From contig NZ_JAQSDL010000076.1 of the NCBI RefSeq assembly GCF_029945895.1, forward strand, positions 1 through 64,000: 64,000 bases of DNA, read 5' to 3'. Shown piece after piece: positions 32,320-41,481 of the stretch. Positions within the stretch are counted from its first letter, which is position 1, and the number at the start of each line of letters is the position of its first letter. Position numbers and translations under genes: made by a program. Under the pieces are notes generated by a model. It was not told where the DNA came from, made no database searches, and was given only the letters and a program-made list of their open reading frames with translations. The DNA is from Polaromonas sp. (lineage in GTDB: Bacteria > Pseudomonadota > Gammaproteobacteria > Burkholderiales > Burkholderiaceae_C).

Positions 32320-34458
32320 ATGACAATTACCAGTTCGGACGGCATGTTGCAAACTTCTGCCACTTCACCCTTGGCTGCGGGCCTGATCGCCGCGCCTGCA
32401 GCGGTCCAGTTTCTGGACCGGGACCACAGCATCCTGGCGTTCAACGAGCGGGTGCTGGACTGGGCCAAACGGCCCGACGTGCCGCTGCTGGAGCGGCTGC
32501 GCTTCCTGTGTATTGTTTCGTCCAACCTGGACGAGTTTTTCGAGGTGCGCGCCGCCTTGCACCTGACGGCCGCGCTCAACCAGGAGCAAAAGGCGCCTTA
32601 CTCGGCCGAGTCTTTCAAGACCCTGTCTGCCGCTGCCCACGACATGGTGGCGCGCCAGTACGCGTTGTACAACGACGAGTTGATGCCGGAATTTGCGAAG
32701 CAGGGCATACGGATTGTTTCGCACGGCGACCGCAGCGCGGCCCAGCGCCGCTGGGTCAAGGCCTACTTCGAACGCGAGGTGCAGCCGTTGTTGATTCCTG
32801 TCGGGCTGGATCCTTCGCACCCGTTTCCTCAGGTCGCCAACAAGTCACTCAATTTCATTGTGCGGCTGGGCGGGCGTGACGCCTTCGGCCGCGAAAATGA
32901 CATTGCGATCGTCAAGGTGCCGCGCGTACTGCCGCGCCTGATCCACATGCCCGACAAGGGTTCGCAGAAAAAGCTGCTGTTTGTCTCGCTGTCGAGCATC
33001 ATCCGCGCGCATCTGGCCGACCTGTTTCCTGGCCGCGAGGTGGGTGAGTTTTCGCAGTTTCGCGTGACACGGCACTCTGACCTGGCGGTTGATGAAGACG
33101 ACGTGAAAAACCTGCGTACCGCCTTGCGGCTCGGGCTGGAGCAAAGGCACTACGGGCTGGCAGTGCGCCTGGAGGTGTCGGCGGGTTGCTCCAAACACCT
33201 GTCGGATTTCCTGCGTAGCCAGTTCAACCTGCCGACGGAGGCGCTGTACCGGGTGCATGGTCCGGTCAATCTGGTGCGCCTGACCCAGCTGGTGGACCTG
33301 GTCAATGATCCGAAACTGCTTTTTCCGCCGTACAAGGCCTGTTATCCGACGCAGCTGGTACCGGGGCAGTCGTTTTTTGAACGCCTCAAACAGGGCGACG
33401 TATCCATCCACCAGCCCTTCGAGAGTTTCAATGGCGTGCTCGATTTCCTGCGCGAGGCGGTGAACGATCCACAGGTGCTGGCCATCCGGCAGACCATTTA
33501 CCGCACCGGTCCGGACTCCGAACTCATGGTCCTGCTGCGCGAGGCTGTGCGTCGCGGCAAGGAAGTCACGGTGGTGCTGGAGCTCAAGGCGCGCTTCGAC
33601 GAGGAAGCCAACATCAACTGGGCCGAGATGCTGGAGTCGATCGGGGCGCAGGTGGTGTATGGCGTGGTCGGGCTGAAGACCCACGCCAAAATGCTGCTGG
33701 TGACGCGGCGAGAAGGGCGGCAGCTGGTGCGTTACGCCCATTTGTCCACCGGCAACTACAACCCGAACACCGCGCGCCTGTACACCGATGTGAGCTACCT
33801 GACTGGCGACCCGGCGCTGACCGCAGAAATTGACAGCGTCTTCGGGCATCTGGCAAGCCAGAGCAAATTGCCCCGGTTGCAGCGCCTTCTGGTGGCGCCG
33901 TTTCAGTTGCACCGCAAACTGATCGAAAAAATCGACGCCCTGGCGGAGGCCGCAACGCTCGGCAAGGACACGCGCCTGGTGGCCAAGATGAACGCCCTGA
34001 CCGACGAGGGCCTGATGCTGGCCCTGGTCCGGGCAGGGCAGCGCGGCGTGAAAATTGACCTGGTGGTGCGCGGCGCCTGCATGCTGCCTGCCGGCGTGCC
34101 CGGGGTGACGGACAACATTCGCGTGCGTTCCATCATCGGCCGCTTTCTGGAGCATTCACGCGTCTTCTATTTCCGTTGTGACGGGGAGGAGACCCTGTAC
34201 CTGTCCAGTGCCGACTGGATGAACCGCAACATGCTGCGACGTGTGGAGCTGGCCTGGTCGGTGACCGATCCCGTGATGCGCCAGCGCATCATCGACGAAT
34301 GCCTGGTTGCCTACCTGCATGACAGCCAGGACGCCTGGGACTTGCAGCCCGATGGAACTTACCTGCGGGCCGGTGCTTCGCCTCAGGGCATGCAGCACGG
34401 TGCGCAGGCCGCGCTGATGGCCCGTTATTCGGCCGGCGGCGCTGCGTTGCAAGGCTAG
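32320..34458 (+). CDS. ppk1: Polyphosphate kinase 1
   Basis: A 712-residue enzyme forming long-chain polyphosphate from ATP reversibly. The autophosphorylated histidine is His455 (VGLKTHAKMLLV); the second essential histidine is His612 (GRFLEHSRVFYF). N-terminal FLDRDHSILAFNERVLDWA and FLCIVSSNLDEFFEVRAA, and STGNYNPNTARLYTD, are family hallmarks. It is preceded by a PHO box and followed 5 bases later by sixA. Together with ppx on the other strand it sets the cell's polyphosphate store. Confidence 0.97.
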   Translation: MTITSSDGMLQTSATSPLAAGLIAAPAAVQFLDRDHSILAFNERVLDWAKRPDVPLLERLRFLCIVSSNLDEFFEVRAALHLTAALNQEQKAPYSAESFKTLSAAAHDMVARQYALYNDELMPEFAKQGIRIVSHGDRSAAQRRWVKAYFEREVQPLLIPVGLDPSHPFPQVANKSLNFIVRLGGRDAFGRENDIAIVKVPRVLPRLIHMPDKGSQKKLLFVSLSSIIRAHLADLFPGREVGEFSQFRVTRHSDLAVDEDDVKNLRTALRLGLEQRHYGLAVRLEVSAGCSKHLSDFLRSQFNLPTEALYRVHGPVNLVRLTQLVDLVNDPKLLFPPYKACYPTQLVPGQSFFERLKQGDVSIHQPFESFNGVLDFLREAVNDPQVLAIRQTIYRTGPDSELMVLLREAVRRGKEVTVVLELKARFDEEANINWAEMLESIGAQVVYGVVGLKTHAKMLLVTRREGRQLVRYAHLSTGNYNPNTARLYTDVSYLTGDPALTAEIDSVFGHLASQSKLPRLQRLLVAPFQLHRKLIEKIDALAEAATLGKDTRLVAKMNALTDEGLMLALVRAGQRGVKIDLVVRGACMLPAGVPGVTDNIRVRSIIGRFLEHSRVFYFRCDGEETLYLSSADWMNRNMLRRVELAWSVTDPVMRQRIIDECLVAYLHDSQDAWDLQPDGTYLRAGASPQGMQHGAQAALMARYSAGGAALQG

Positions 34459-34463
34459 ACGCG

Positions 34464-34934
34464 ATGGACCTGATCCTGTGGCGTCATGCAGAGGCTGAAG
34501 AGTTGCCTGCCGACGTGCAAAGCGGGAACGACCTCGAACGTTCACTGACGCCGAGAGGCGAGAAGCAGGCGGCACGCATGGCAGGCTGGCTGGACCGGCA
34601 GTTGCCGGAGCGGGCGCGCATCCTGGTGAGTCCGGCGCGCCGCTGCGAGCAGACGGCGCTGGCGCTGGGGCGCAAGTACAAAATCCGTGCGGAACTCGGG
34701 CCCGATGCACCGCCATCGCAACTGCTCGAACTGGTGCAGTGGCCGGGAAACAAGCTGCCTATTCTGGTGATCGGCCATCAGCCGACGCTGGGGCAAACCA
34801 TCGCCCAGTTGCTGGGCTTGCAGGAAAGCGAATGCCCGGTGAAGAAGGGGGCGCTCTGGTGGCTGCGCACGCGTGAGCGCGAAGGAGGCTTGCAGACCGT
34901 GCTGGTTACCGTGCAGTCGCCGGAACTTCTTTGA
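34464..34934 (+). CDS. sixA: Phosphohistidine phosphatase SixA family
   Basis: A 156-residue histidine-phosphatase. The catalytic loop appears as LILWRHAEAEE (RHG-type, with His8), SPARRCEQTAL carries the second Arg, and LVIGHQPTLGQT is the second catalytic histidine region. In E. coli SixA removes phosphate from phosphohistidine in signalling proteins. It follows ppk1 by 5 bases and is co-expressed with it; in this setting it might act on a phosphohistidine connected with phosphate control. Confidence 0.93.
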   Translation: MDLILWRHAEAEELPADVQSGNDLERSLTPRGEKQAARMAGWLDRQLPERARILVSPARRCEQTALALGRKYKIRAELGPDAPPSQLLELVQWPGNKLPILVIGHQPTLGQTIAQLLGLQESECPVKKGALWWLRTREREGGLQTVLVTVQSPELL

Positions 34935-34976
34935 ATGGAACCGGTTGAACCCGCACAGCACCGGCCCGAAAAACCG

Positions 34977-35102
34977 GTGTCCTGTCCCGCAAATAAAGGC
35001 GATGTGAAATCGTCCCGTCAGCGGGCAGGCGGCGTTGCTCGTCCTTGCCTGACGACTGACTGAACAATTTCATTGCTTGACCTTATTTACGGGACAGGAC
35101 AC
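34977..35102. mobile_element. MITE-like 126 bp palindromic element
   Basis: Terminal inverted repeats of about 23 bp, GTGTCCTGTCCCGCAAATAA at the left and the reverse complement GTGTCCTGTCCCGTAAATAA at the right. The interior also pairs imperfectly (TGAAATCGTCCCGTCAG versus TGAAATTGTTCAGTCAG read from the other end), so the entire element can fold as a hairpin. It has no coding capacity. It lies between the sixA and ppx 3' ends; its right edge coincides with the ppx stop codon. No obvious target duplication was seen. Confidence 0.8.
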
Positions 35103-36592
35103 TAGGCGCCCGCCAGCGCCAGCGTCCAGGGTGTTTTCTGCCAGGCCAGGACTTCTTCGCGCAACAGATGCGCTGACTGGGGGAAGGCCTCGGCCCAACC
35201 TGGCCGGCAGGCCAGGGAAAACTGGCGCTGACCGGCGCCGGCGATCTGCATGCCCCTGACGTCGGGGTCGCGGCGCGCATGGCAGAGGATCACCGCCAGC
35301 CGCAGGCACAGCAGCTGCAGTACGAAGACCTCGTCATCGAAATCGGCTTCCAGCTTGCGCAGCTTGCCGCGGTGGCCCAGCACCAGCAGGCTCAGGCGGT
35401 GCAGTTCCTGCAGCGTGAAGCCCGGGGCGTCGGCGTTGTCCAGGATGTAGGCGCCGTGCTTGTGGTAGTCGCTGTGCGAGATGTGGCTGCCGATTTCATG
35501 CAGCAGGGCGGCCCAGTCGAGTTTGCGCTGGACGCGGCCCAGCTCGGCCACGGACAGGCCGGTGCAGGCCTGTGCAAAGAGGGCGCGGGCCACCCGGCTC
35601 ACGCGCTCGGCCTGCACCGTGTCGATGTCGAATTTGCTGGTCAGCCGCTGCACGCTGGTCGAGCGCAGGTCGGTCGTTTCCCCTTCGCGCTCCAGCAGGT
35701 CATACAACACGCCGTGGCGCAGGGCGCCTTGGGCGGTCTGCATCTGCGTGATGCCCATCAGCTCAAACACCGCGCGCAGCACGCTGACGCCTCCGCCTAT
35801 CACGGCGCGCCGGTCGTCCTTCATGCCTTCAAGCTTGAGGCGCTCCGCACTTTGGGCCTTGAGCAGGCGGTCCAGCAGCCAGTCCAGTCCCTCGCGAGTC
35901 ACCAGACCCGCAGGCCAGCCCGCAGCCACCAGCACATCGCTGACAGCACCCACGGTGCCCGACGAGCCGTAGGCCACATCCCAGCCGCCACGGTAAAGGT
36001 TGATGGCTTCGTCCAGCACCGCCTTGGCGGCCACCTCGGCCGCCTGGAAAGACCTCGCACTGAACTGGCCATCGGGGAAATACTTCATGGACCAGCCCAC
36101 GCTGCCAACGCGGTAGGACTCCATGGTCACCGCGTCAAGGCCCTTGCCCAGGATCATTTCGGTGGATCGGCCGCCGATGTCCACGACCAGGCGGCGTTCG
36201 CCGGACTGGGGCAGCAGGTGCGCCACGCCCTGGTAGATCAGGCGCGCTTCCTCGCGCCCGGAGATCACATCGATGGGAAAACCCAGCACCTTGTGGGCGC
36301 GCTGCAGAAAGACGTCGCGGTTACGGGCTTCGCGCAGGGTCTGGGTCGCGACGGCGTGCACTTCCCCCTTTTTGAAGCCGGCGAGTCGCTCGCCGAACCG
36401 GGCCAGACAATCCCAGCCGCGCTGCATGGCTTCCTGCGTGAGGTTGCGCTCCTCATCCAGGCCGTTGCCTTGACGCACGGTTTCCTTGAGGTATTCGGTA
36501 CGGTGGATCTGGCCGTGATCGAGACGGCCTATTTCGAGGCGGTAGCTGTTGGACCCAAGGTCCACGGCAGCCAGGCGGGTTCCATTTTGCAT
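35102..36592 (-). CDS. ppx: Exopolyphosphatase/guanosine pentaphosphatase
   Basis: A 496-residue ASKHA-fold phosphatase degrading polyphosphate from its ends (and possibly pppGpp). AAVDLGSNSYRLEIGR is the N-terminal phosphate loop, LVVDIGGRSTEMILG the second, and AYGSSGTVGAVSD the third; the C-terminal part is an HD-like domain (LHEIGSHISHSDYHKHGAYI). The start at MQNGTRLAAVDLG was chosen by family alignment. The TAG stop begins with the last base of the MITE-like element, so insertion occurred at or replaced the original 3' end. It is divergent from pstS. Confidence 0.95.
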   Translation of the reverse strand: MQNGTRLAAVDLGSNSYRLEIGRLDHGQIHRTEYLKETVRQGNGLDEERNLTQEAMQRGWDCLARFGERLAGFKKGEVHAVATQTLREARNRDVFLQRAHKVLGFPIDVISGREEARLIYQGVAHLLPQSGERRLVVDIGGRSTEMILGKGLDAVTMESYRVGSVGWSMKYFPDGQFSARSFQAAEVAAKAVLDEAINLYRGGWDVAYGSSGTVGAVSDVLVAAGWPAGLVTREGLDWLLDRLLKAQSAERLKLEGMKDDRRAVIGGGVSVLRAVFELMGITQMQTAQGALRHGVLYDLLEREGETTDLRSTSVQRLTSKFDIDTVQAERVSRVARALFAQACTGLSVAELGRVQRKLDWAALLHEIGSHISHSDYHKHGAYILDNADAPGFTLQELHRLSLLVLGHRGKLRKLEADFDDEVFVLQLLCLRLAVILCHARRDPDVRGMQIAGAGQRQFSLACRPGWAEAFPQSAHLLREEVLAWQKTPWTLALAGA

Positions 36593-36907
36593 GTGTGAGT
36601 GAGTGTTGGGGCGCAGCCAGCATAGCATTCACGCGGAAGGCTGGTGCCTGGACAGGCACGACGGCAGGGCCCAGGAAGGGCTGCCTGCCGCCGGGGATGC
36701 CTTCCAGGCAGGCAGAATGCCTGGCCCCTGTGACCGGGCTGTGAAACCCGGCTCAATCCGGGACTGTGGTCAGGGCCCGGTGGTGGGCGCAACGCATGTC
36801 CGATTGGCAAAATCCTGCCCCATTTATTCATGCATTTGTCACGTACCTGTCACATTGCGCTTCTACAGTACAGGCTGTTACCCGTTTATCCAACCGTAAG
36901 GAGCCAC
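36593..36907. other. Divergent ppx/pstS regulatory region, 315 bp
   Basis: It holds the pst PHO box at 36836-36857 and, nearer ppx, an inverted repeat CTGCCTGCC/GGCAGGCAG around 36682-36715. No other gene was recognised. Confidence 0.6.
36836..36857 (+). promoter_or_regulatory. PHO box upstream of pstS
   Basis: Two consensus half-sites TTGTCACGTAC and CTGTCACATTG in direct repeat at 11 bp, with a weaker TATTCATGCAT unit before them. It lies 50 bases upstream of the pstS start codon. Confidence 0.92.
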
Positions 36908-37939
36908 ATGAAACACAAGCGCACTTTCCTCAAAGCAATGGCCGTCGCGGCCTTTGCCACCTTGGGCATGGGTTCCGCCATGGCAGCCGACATCACCGGC
37001 GCCGGCGCGACCTTCCCATTTCCCATTTATGCCAAGTGGGCTGAAGCCTACAAGAAGGCGACCGGAGTAGGCCTGAACTACCAGTCCATCGGTTCGTCCG
37101 GCGGCATCCGCCAGATTCGTGCCAAGACGGTTGCTTTCGGCGCGTCTGATGCACCGGTGCCAGGCGCCGACCTGGACAAGGACGGCATGGTCCAGTTTCC
37201 CGCGATCATTGGCGGCACCGTGCCCGTCATCAACCTCGAGGGCTTCAAGCCTGGCGAGCTGCGTGTCACTGGTCCTGTACTCGCCGAGATGTTCCTGGGC
37301 AAGATCGTCAAGTGGAACGACGCCAAACTGGTGGCCCTGAACCCCGGCAAGACACTGCCTGACCAGAACATCACCGTGGTGCACCGCGCCGACGGCTCGG
37401 GAACCACCTACAACTGGACCGACTACCTGACCGTGGTCAGCAAGGAGTGGGCTGACACCGTGGGTAAGGGCGCTGCCGTGAAGTGGCCTGCACCGTCCTC
37501 TGTCGGCGGCAAAGGCAACGAGGGCGTGGCCGCCAACGTGAACCGCGTCAAGGGGGCAGTGGGCTATGTGGAATACGCCTATGTGAAGAAAAACAACATG
37601 AACTTCCTGCAGCTGCAGAACGCCGAGGGCAAGTATGTGAGCCCGGATGATGACGCCTTTGCTTCCGCTGCAGCGGGCGCCGACTGGTTCAGCGTTCCCG
37701 GCATGGGCATTTCCATGGTCAACGCCAAGGGCGCAAAGAGCTGGCCGGTGAGCACGGCGTCATTCATCCTGATGTACAAGGACCCCGCCGACAAGGCCCA
37801 GTCCGCCGAGGTGTTAAAGTTCTTTGACTGGGCTTTCAAGAACGGCAAAGGCATGGCTTCCGAGCTCGACTACGTGCCGCTCCCCGACGCGCTGACAGCC
37901 CAGATCCGCACCAAGGTGTGGTCGCAGATCGCGAAGTGA
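36908..37939 (+). CDS. pstS: Phosphate ABC transporter, periplasmic binding protein PstS
   Basis: A 343-residue phosphate-binding protein with a signal peptide ending GMGSAMA-ADITGAG. Binding segments GAGATFPFPIYAKWAEAY, SIGSSGGIRQIRAKTVAFGA, VVHRADGSGTTYNWTDYL and GSSxG-type SVGGKGNEGVAA are present. AAGGAG precedes the ATG. It is the first gene of pstSCAB-phoU-phoB-phoR and is followed by a hairpin that may reduce expression of the downstream genes. Confidence 0.98.
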   Translation: MKHKRTFLKAMAVAAFATLGMGSAMAADITGAGATFPFPIYAKWAEAYKKATGVGLNYQSIGSSGGIRQIRAKTVAFGASDAPVPGADLDKDGMVQFPAIIGGTVPVINLEGFKPGELRVTGPVLAEMFLGKIVKWNDAKLVALNPGKTLPDQNITVVHRADGSGTTYNWTDYLTVVSKEWADTVGKGAAVKWPAPSSVGGKGNEGVAANVNRVKGAVGYVEYAYVKKNNMNFLQLQNAEGKYVSPDDDAFASAAAGADWFSVPGMGISMVNAKGAKSWPVSTASFILMYKDPADKAQSAEVLKFFDWAFKNGKGMASELDYVPLPDALTAQIRTKVWSQIAK

Positions 37940-37958
37940 GTTGAACCGATCCTGAAAT

Positions 37959-37996
37959 GACATCCGCAGCCCGGCAAGGTCGGGCCAGCGGATGTC
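37959..37996 (+). terminator. Hairpin between pstS and pstC (attenuator-like)
   Basis: GACATCCGC and GCGGATGTC pair around an inner GCCCG/CGGGC stem. No T-run, so it would slow or stabilise and not fully stop transcription; it can explain higher PstS levels than PstCAB. Confidence 0.7.
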
Positions 37997-38033
37997 GGTT
38001 TATCGGATTGGACGATCTCACCTGGGAGTCAAA

Positions 38034-39032
38034 ATGAGCGTGGAAATCACCATGAATCCGCTAAACGCGCCTGTGGAAACCGCCAATTCCAACATGGCGT
38101 CGATCGCCAGACGGCAACGGTTCGAGGACATCCTGTTTCACCGGGTGACCCAGAGCTTCTCGCTGCTGGTGCTGATCGCCCTGGTGGGCATCATTGTTTC
38201 CCTGTTCATCAACGCCTGGCCCACCTTCCATAAGTTCGGCTTCAACTTCATCTGGCGTGTTGAATGGGACATCATCAACGAAGAATTCGGTGCCGCGATT
38301 GCCATCGTTGGCACCATTGCCAGTGCCGGGCTGGCCATGCTGATTGCGGTCCCGCTGGCCTTCGGTATCGCGCTGTTCCTCACGGAGACCTGCCCGGTCT
38401 GGCTGCGCCGCCCGCTCGGTACGGCGGTTGAACTGCTGGCTGCTGTGCCTTCCATCATTTACGGCATGTTTGGCCTGTTTGTGTTTGCGCCGTTGTTTGC
38501 CGACTATTTCCAGATGCCGGTGCAAAAACTGCTGGGTGGCATGCCGCTGATCGGTTTTCTGTTCGGCGGCAGCACCAACGGTTTCGGCATCCTGGCTGCC
38601 GGCATTGTGCTTGCCTTCATGGTTCTGCCGTTCGTGGCTGCGGTGATGCGCGACGTGTTCGAGATCGTGCCACCCATCCTGCGCGAGTCAGCCTATGGTC
38701 TGGGATGCACCACTTGGGAAGTGGTCAGGCGGGTAGTCCTGCCCTACACCCAGAAGGGCGTGATCGGCGGGATCATGCTTGGCCTGGGCCGGGCCCTGGG
38801 TGAAACCATGGCGGTGACATTTGTGATCGGCAATGCCAACCGCATGCCCACCTCGCTGTTTTCGCCGGGCACGTCGATTGCATCCACGCTGGCCAACGAA
38901 TTCGGAGAAGCAGCCGATTTTCACCTCTCCACACTGTTTGCGCTGGGTTTTCTGCTCTTCGTCATCACCTTCATCGTGCTTTCGCTTGCCAAGATACTGA
39001 TGTTGCGCGCCGAAAAGGCCAAGGGCCTCTGA
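38034..39032 (+). CDS. pstC: Phosphate ABC transporter permease PstC
   Basis: A 332-residue inner-membrane permease with six main segments. The ABC-permease EAA loop appears at LRESAYGLGCTTWEVVRRVV; VPLAFGIALFLTE, VELLAAVPSIIYGMFGLFVF and LGRALGETMAVTFVIGNANR are PstC hallmarks. GGGAG precedes the ATG at 38034; a longer in-frame start at 37992 would overlap the hairpin. It pairs with PstA. Confidence 0.97.
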   Translation: MSVEITMNPLNAPVETANSNMASIARRQRFEDILFHRVTQSFSLLVLIALVGIIVSLFINAWPTFHKFGFNFIWRVEWDIINEEFGAAIAIVGTIASAGLAMLIAVPLAFGIALFLTETCPVWLRRPLGTAVELLAAVPSIIYGMFGLFVFAPLFADYFQMPVQKLLGGMPLIGFLFGGSTNGFGILAAGIVLAFMVLPFVAAVMRDVFEIVPPILRESAYGLGCTTWEVVRRVVLPYTQKGVIGGIMLGLGRALGETMAVTFVIGNANRMPTSLFSPGTSIASTLANEFGEAADFHLSTLFALGFLLFVITFIVLSLAKILMLRAEKAKGL

Positions 39033-39066
39033 GCCTGCCTCACTTCAAACAAATCGGGAAGCCCTG

Positions 39067-39921
39067 ATGAAATTCAACCAACAACTCTACGCACGCCGCA
39101 GGCGCTCCAACGCCATCGGCCTGACGCTTTCCATGGGCGCCATGGTGCTCGGTCTGGTCGTGTTGCTGTGGATCCTGAGCGTGCTTTTTGCCAACGGCTT
39201 TGCTGCGCTGGACTGGAACATGTTCACCCATTCCACGCCCGCACCCGGCAGCGAAGGCGGCGGGCTGGCCAACGCGATCGTTGGCAGCCTGATGATGGTC
39301 GGTTTCGCGGTACTGGTGTCCACGCCCATCGGCGTTTTCGCCGGCGTGTACCTCGCCGAGTACGGTGATGAGAGCAAGACAGCCGAACTGACGCGTTTCG
39401 TCACGGACATCATGCTTTCGGCCCCCTCGATCGTGCTGGGCCTGTTTGTGTATGCCATCGCAGTGGCCACGGTGGGAAATTTTTCGGGGTGGGCTGGCAG
39501 TCTGGCACTGTCGCTGATCGCTGTGCCAGTCGTTGTGCGCACGACTGAAAACATGATGCGCCTGGTGCCCGGCAGTTTGCGTGAAGCGGCCTTCGCGCTG
39601 GGTGCCCCCCGCTGGAAAGTGGCTACGCTGGTCACCTTGCGGGCGGCCAAGAGCGGGGTCATGACAGGCCTGCTGCTGGCGGTGGCGCGCATGAGCGGGG
39701 AGACAGCACCGCTGCTTTTTACCGCGCTCAACAACCAGTTCTTCAGCACCGACATGGGCGCGCCCATGGCCAATCTGCCGGTCGTGATCTTCCAGTTCGC
39801 GCTCAGCCCCTACGACAACTGGATACGTCTGGCCTGGGGAGGCGCCTTGCTGATCACGCTGTCGGTACTGGTGCTCAACATCGTGGCCCGCGTGTTCCTT
39901 CGTGAAAAGGCGCCGGGTTAA
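39067..39921 (+). CDS. pstA: Phosphate ABC transporter permease PstA
   Basis: A 284-residue permease with about six segments. VSTPIGVFAGVYLAEYGDES, LSAPSIVLGLFVYAIAV, the EAA loop REAAFALGAPRWKVATLVTL and RMSGETAPLLFTALNNQFF are family features. It begins 34 bases after pstC with a GGGA-type site. Confidence 0.97.
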   Translation: MKFNQQLYARRRRSNAIGLTLSMGAMVLGLVVLLWILSVLFANGFAALDWNMFTHSTPAPGSEGGGLANAIVGSLMMVGFAVLVSTPIGVFAGVYLAEYGDESKTAELTRFVTDIMLSAPSIVLGLFVYAIAVATVGNFSGWAGSLALSLIAVPVVVRTTENMMRLVPGSLREAAFALGAPRWKVATLVTLRAAKSGVMTGLLLAVARMSGETAPLLFTALNNQFFSTDMGAPMANLPVVIFQFALSPYDNWIRLAWGGALLITLSVLVLNIVARVFLREKAPG

Positions 39922-39975
39922 GGCCGCCGTCTCCTCGTTCAAAACATCTGACTTTTTCAAGACCCGGAATCAACC

Positions 39976-40761
39976 ATGCCAGATACCCCAGCCGCCGTGC
40001 AAGCGAAAAAAAACGCTCTTGAGCTGCGCAATCTCTATTTCTTCTACGGCAAATTTCAGGGTCTCAAGGACGTCAACCTGAATATCGAGGAGCGCAAGGT
40101 GACGGCTTTCATCGGTCCGTCGGGTTGCGGCAAGTCCACGCTGCTGCGTACGCTCAATCGCATGTACAGCCTCTATCCTGGCCAGCGCGCCGAAGGCCAG
40201 ATCAATTTTTATGGACAGAACATCCTCGATGCCAAGCAGGACATCAACCTGCTGCGGGCCCGCATCGGCATGGTCTTCCAGAAGCCCACCCCTTTTCCGA
40301 TGTCGATTTACGACAACATCGCTTTCGGTGTGAAGCTGTATGAGAACCTGAGCAAGGGTGAAATGGACGACCGCGTCGAATGGGCCTTGTCCAAGGCGGC
40401 GCTTTGGAACGAGGTCAAGGACAAGCTCAGCCAGAGCGGCCTGTCCCTGTCGGGCGGCCAGCAGCAGCGACTTTGCATCGCCCGCAGTGTGGCGGTCAAG
40501 CCTTCGGTGCTCCTGCTCGACGAACCCACATCCGCGCTGGACCCGATTTCCACGGGCAAGGTGGAGGAGCTGGTGCATGAGCTGAAGCAGGATTACACCA
40601 TCGCCATCGTCACCCACAACATGCAGCAGGCGGCGCGTTGCAGCGACTACACCGCCTACATGTACCTTGGCGAACTCATCGAGTTTGGCGAGACCGACCA
40701 GATATTCCTCAAGCCAAAACGGCAGGAAACTGAAGATTACATTACAGGAAGGTTTGGTTGA
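39976..40761 (+). CDS. pstB: Phosphate ABC transporter ATPase PstB
   Basis: A 261-residue ABC ATPase. Walker A is [19 protein letters not shown], the Q-loop [16 protein letters not shown], the signature [14 protein letters not shown], Walker [14 protein letters not shown] and the switch [11 protein letters not shown]. These are specific PstB sequences. It drives phosphate import through PstCA and, with PhoU, relays phosphate status to PhoR. Confidence 0.98.
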   Translation: MPDTPAAVQAKKNALELRNLYFFYGKFQGLKDVNLNIEERKVTAFIGPSGCGKSTLLRTLNRMYSLYPGQRAEGQINFYGQNILDAKQDINLLRARIGMVFQKPTPFPMSIYDNIAFGVKLYENLSKGEMDDRVEWALSKAALWNEVKDKLSQSGLSLSGGQQQRLCIARSVAVKPSVLLLDEPTSALDPISTGKVEELVHELKQDYTIAIVTHNMQQAARCSDYTAYMYLGELIEFGETDQIFLKPKRQETEDYITGRFG

Positions 40762-40763
40762 TC

Positions 40764-41465
40764 ATGAGTGACAAACATCTGTCCAGCCAGTTCGACAGCG
40801 AACTGACCAGCGTCTCCACCCGAGTCATGGAAATGGGCGGGCTGGTTGAGTCCCAGATTCGCACTGCGGTGTATGCGCTCGCCCAGTTCAGTGCCGAAGC
40901 TGCCACTGAAGTCACCGACATGGAGTCTCGCGTGAATGCCATGGAGGTGGACATTGACCGGGAGCTGTCGTCCATCATTGCGCGCCGCCAGCCCACGGCC
41001 CGCGACCTGCGTCTGTTGATCGCCATCTCAAAAACCACCGCGAATCTCGAGCGTGCCGGTGATGAGGCGGAAAAGATTGCACGCATGGTGCGCTCCATCA
41101 TCGACAGTGGCGCCACGCGCACCTTGCCGTCGTCCGAGCTGCGCATCGCTGCCGACCTGGCCTCCGGCCTGCTTCGCAAGGCGCTCGACGCCTTTGCCCG
41201 GCTCGATGTCAATGCGGCGGTTTCCATCCTCAAGGAAGACGATGCCATCGACAAGGAGTTTGACGGTTTCGTGCGCAAGCTGATTACCTACATGATGGAA
41301 GATCCCCGAACCATTTCCTCCAGCCTGGATCTGCTGTTCGTGGCCAAGGCCATAGAACGCATCGGCGATCACGCGAAAAATATCGCGGAATTCATCATTT
41401 ACGTGGTCAAGGGCGCCGACGTGCGCCACACCTCCATGGAGGCGATAGAGTCCGTGGTCCGCTGA
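40764..41465 (+). CDS. phoU: Phosphate signalling protein PhoU
   Basis: A 233-residue all-helical protein with two three-helix PhoU domains and metal-binding E/D-rich motifs (MEVDIDRELSSIIARRQPTA and LDLLFVAKAIERIGDHAKNI). It couples the Pst transporter to PhoR inhibition when phosphate is plentiful. The ATG at 40764 lies 2 bases after the pstB stop. Confidence 0.97.
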   Translation: MSDKHLSSQFDSELTSVSTRVMEMGGLVESQIRTAVYALAQFSAEAATEVTDMESRVNAMEVDIDRELSSIIARRQPTARDLRLLIAISKTTANLERAGDEAEKIARMVRSIIDSGATRTLPSSELRIAADLASGLLRKALDAFARLDVNAAVSILKEDDAIDKEFDGFVRKLITYMMEDPRTISSSLDLLFVAKAIERIGDHAKNIAEFIIYVVKGADVRHTSMEAIESVVR

Positions 41466-41481
41466 CCATGCACCGCTGCTT

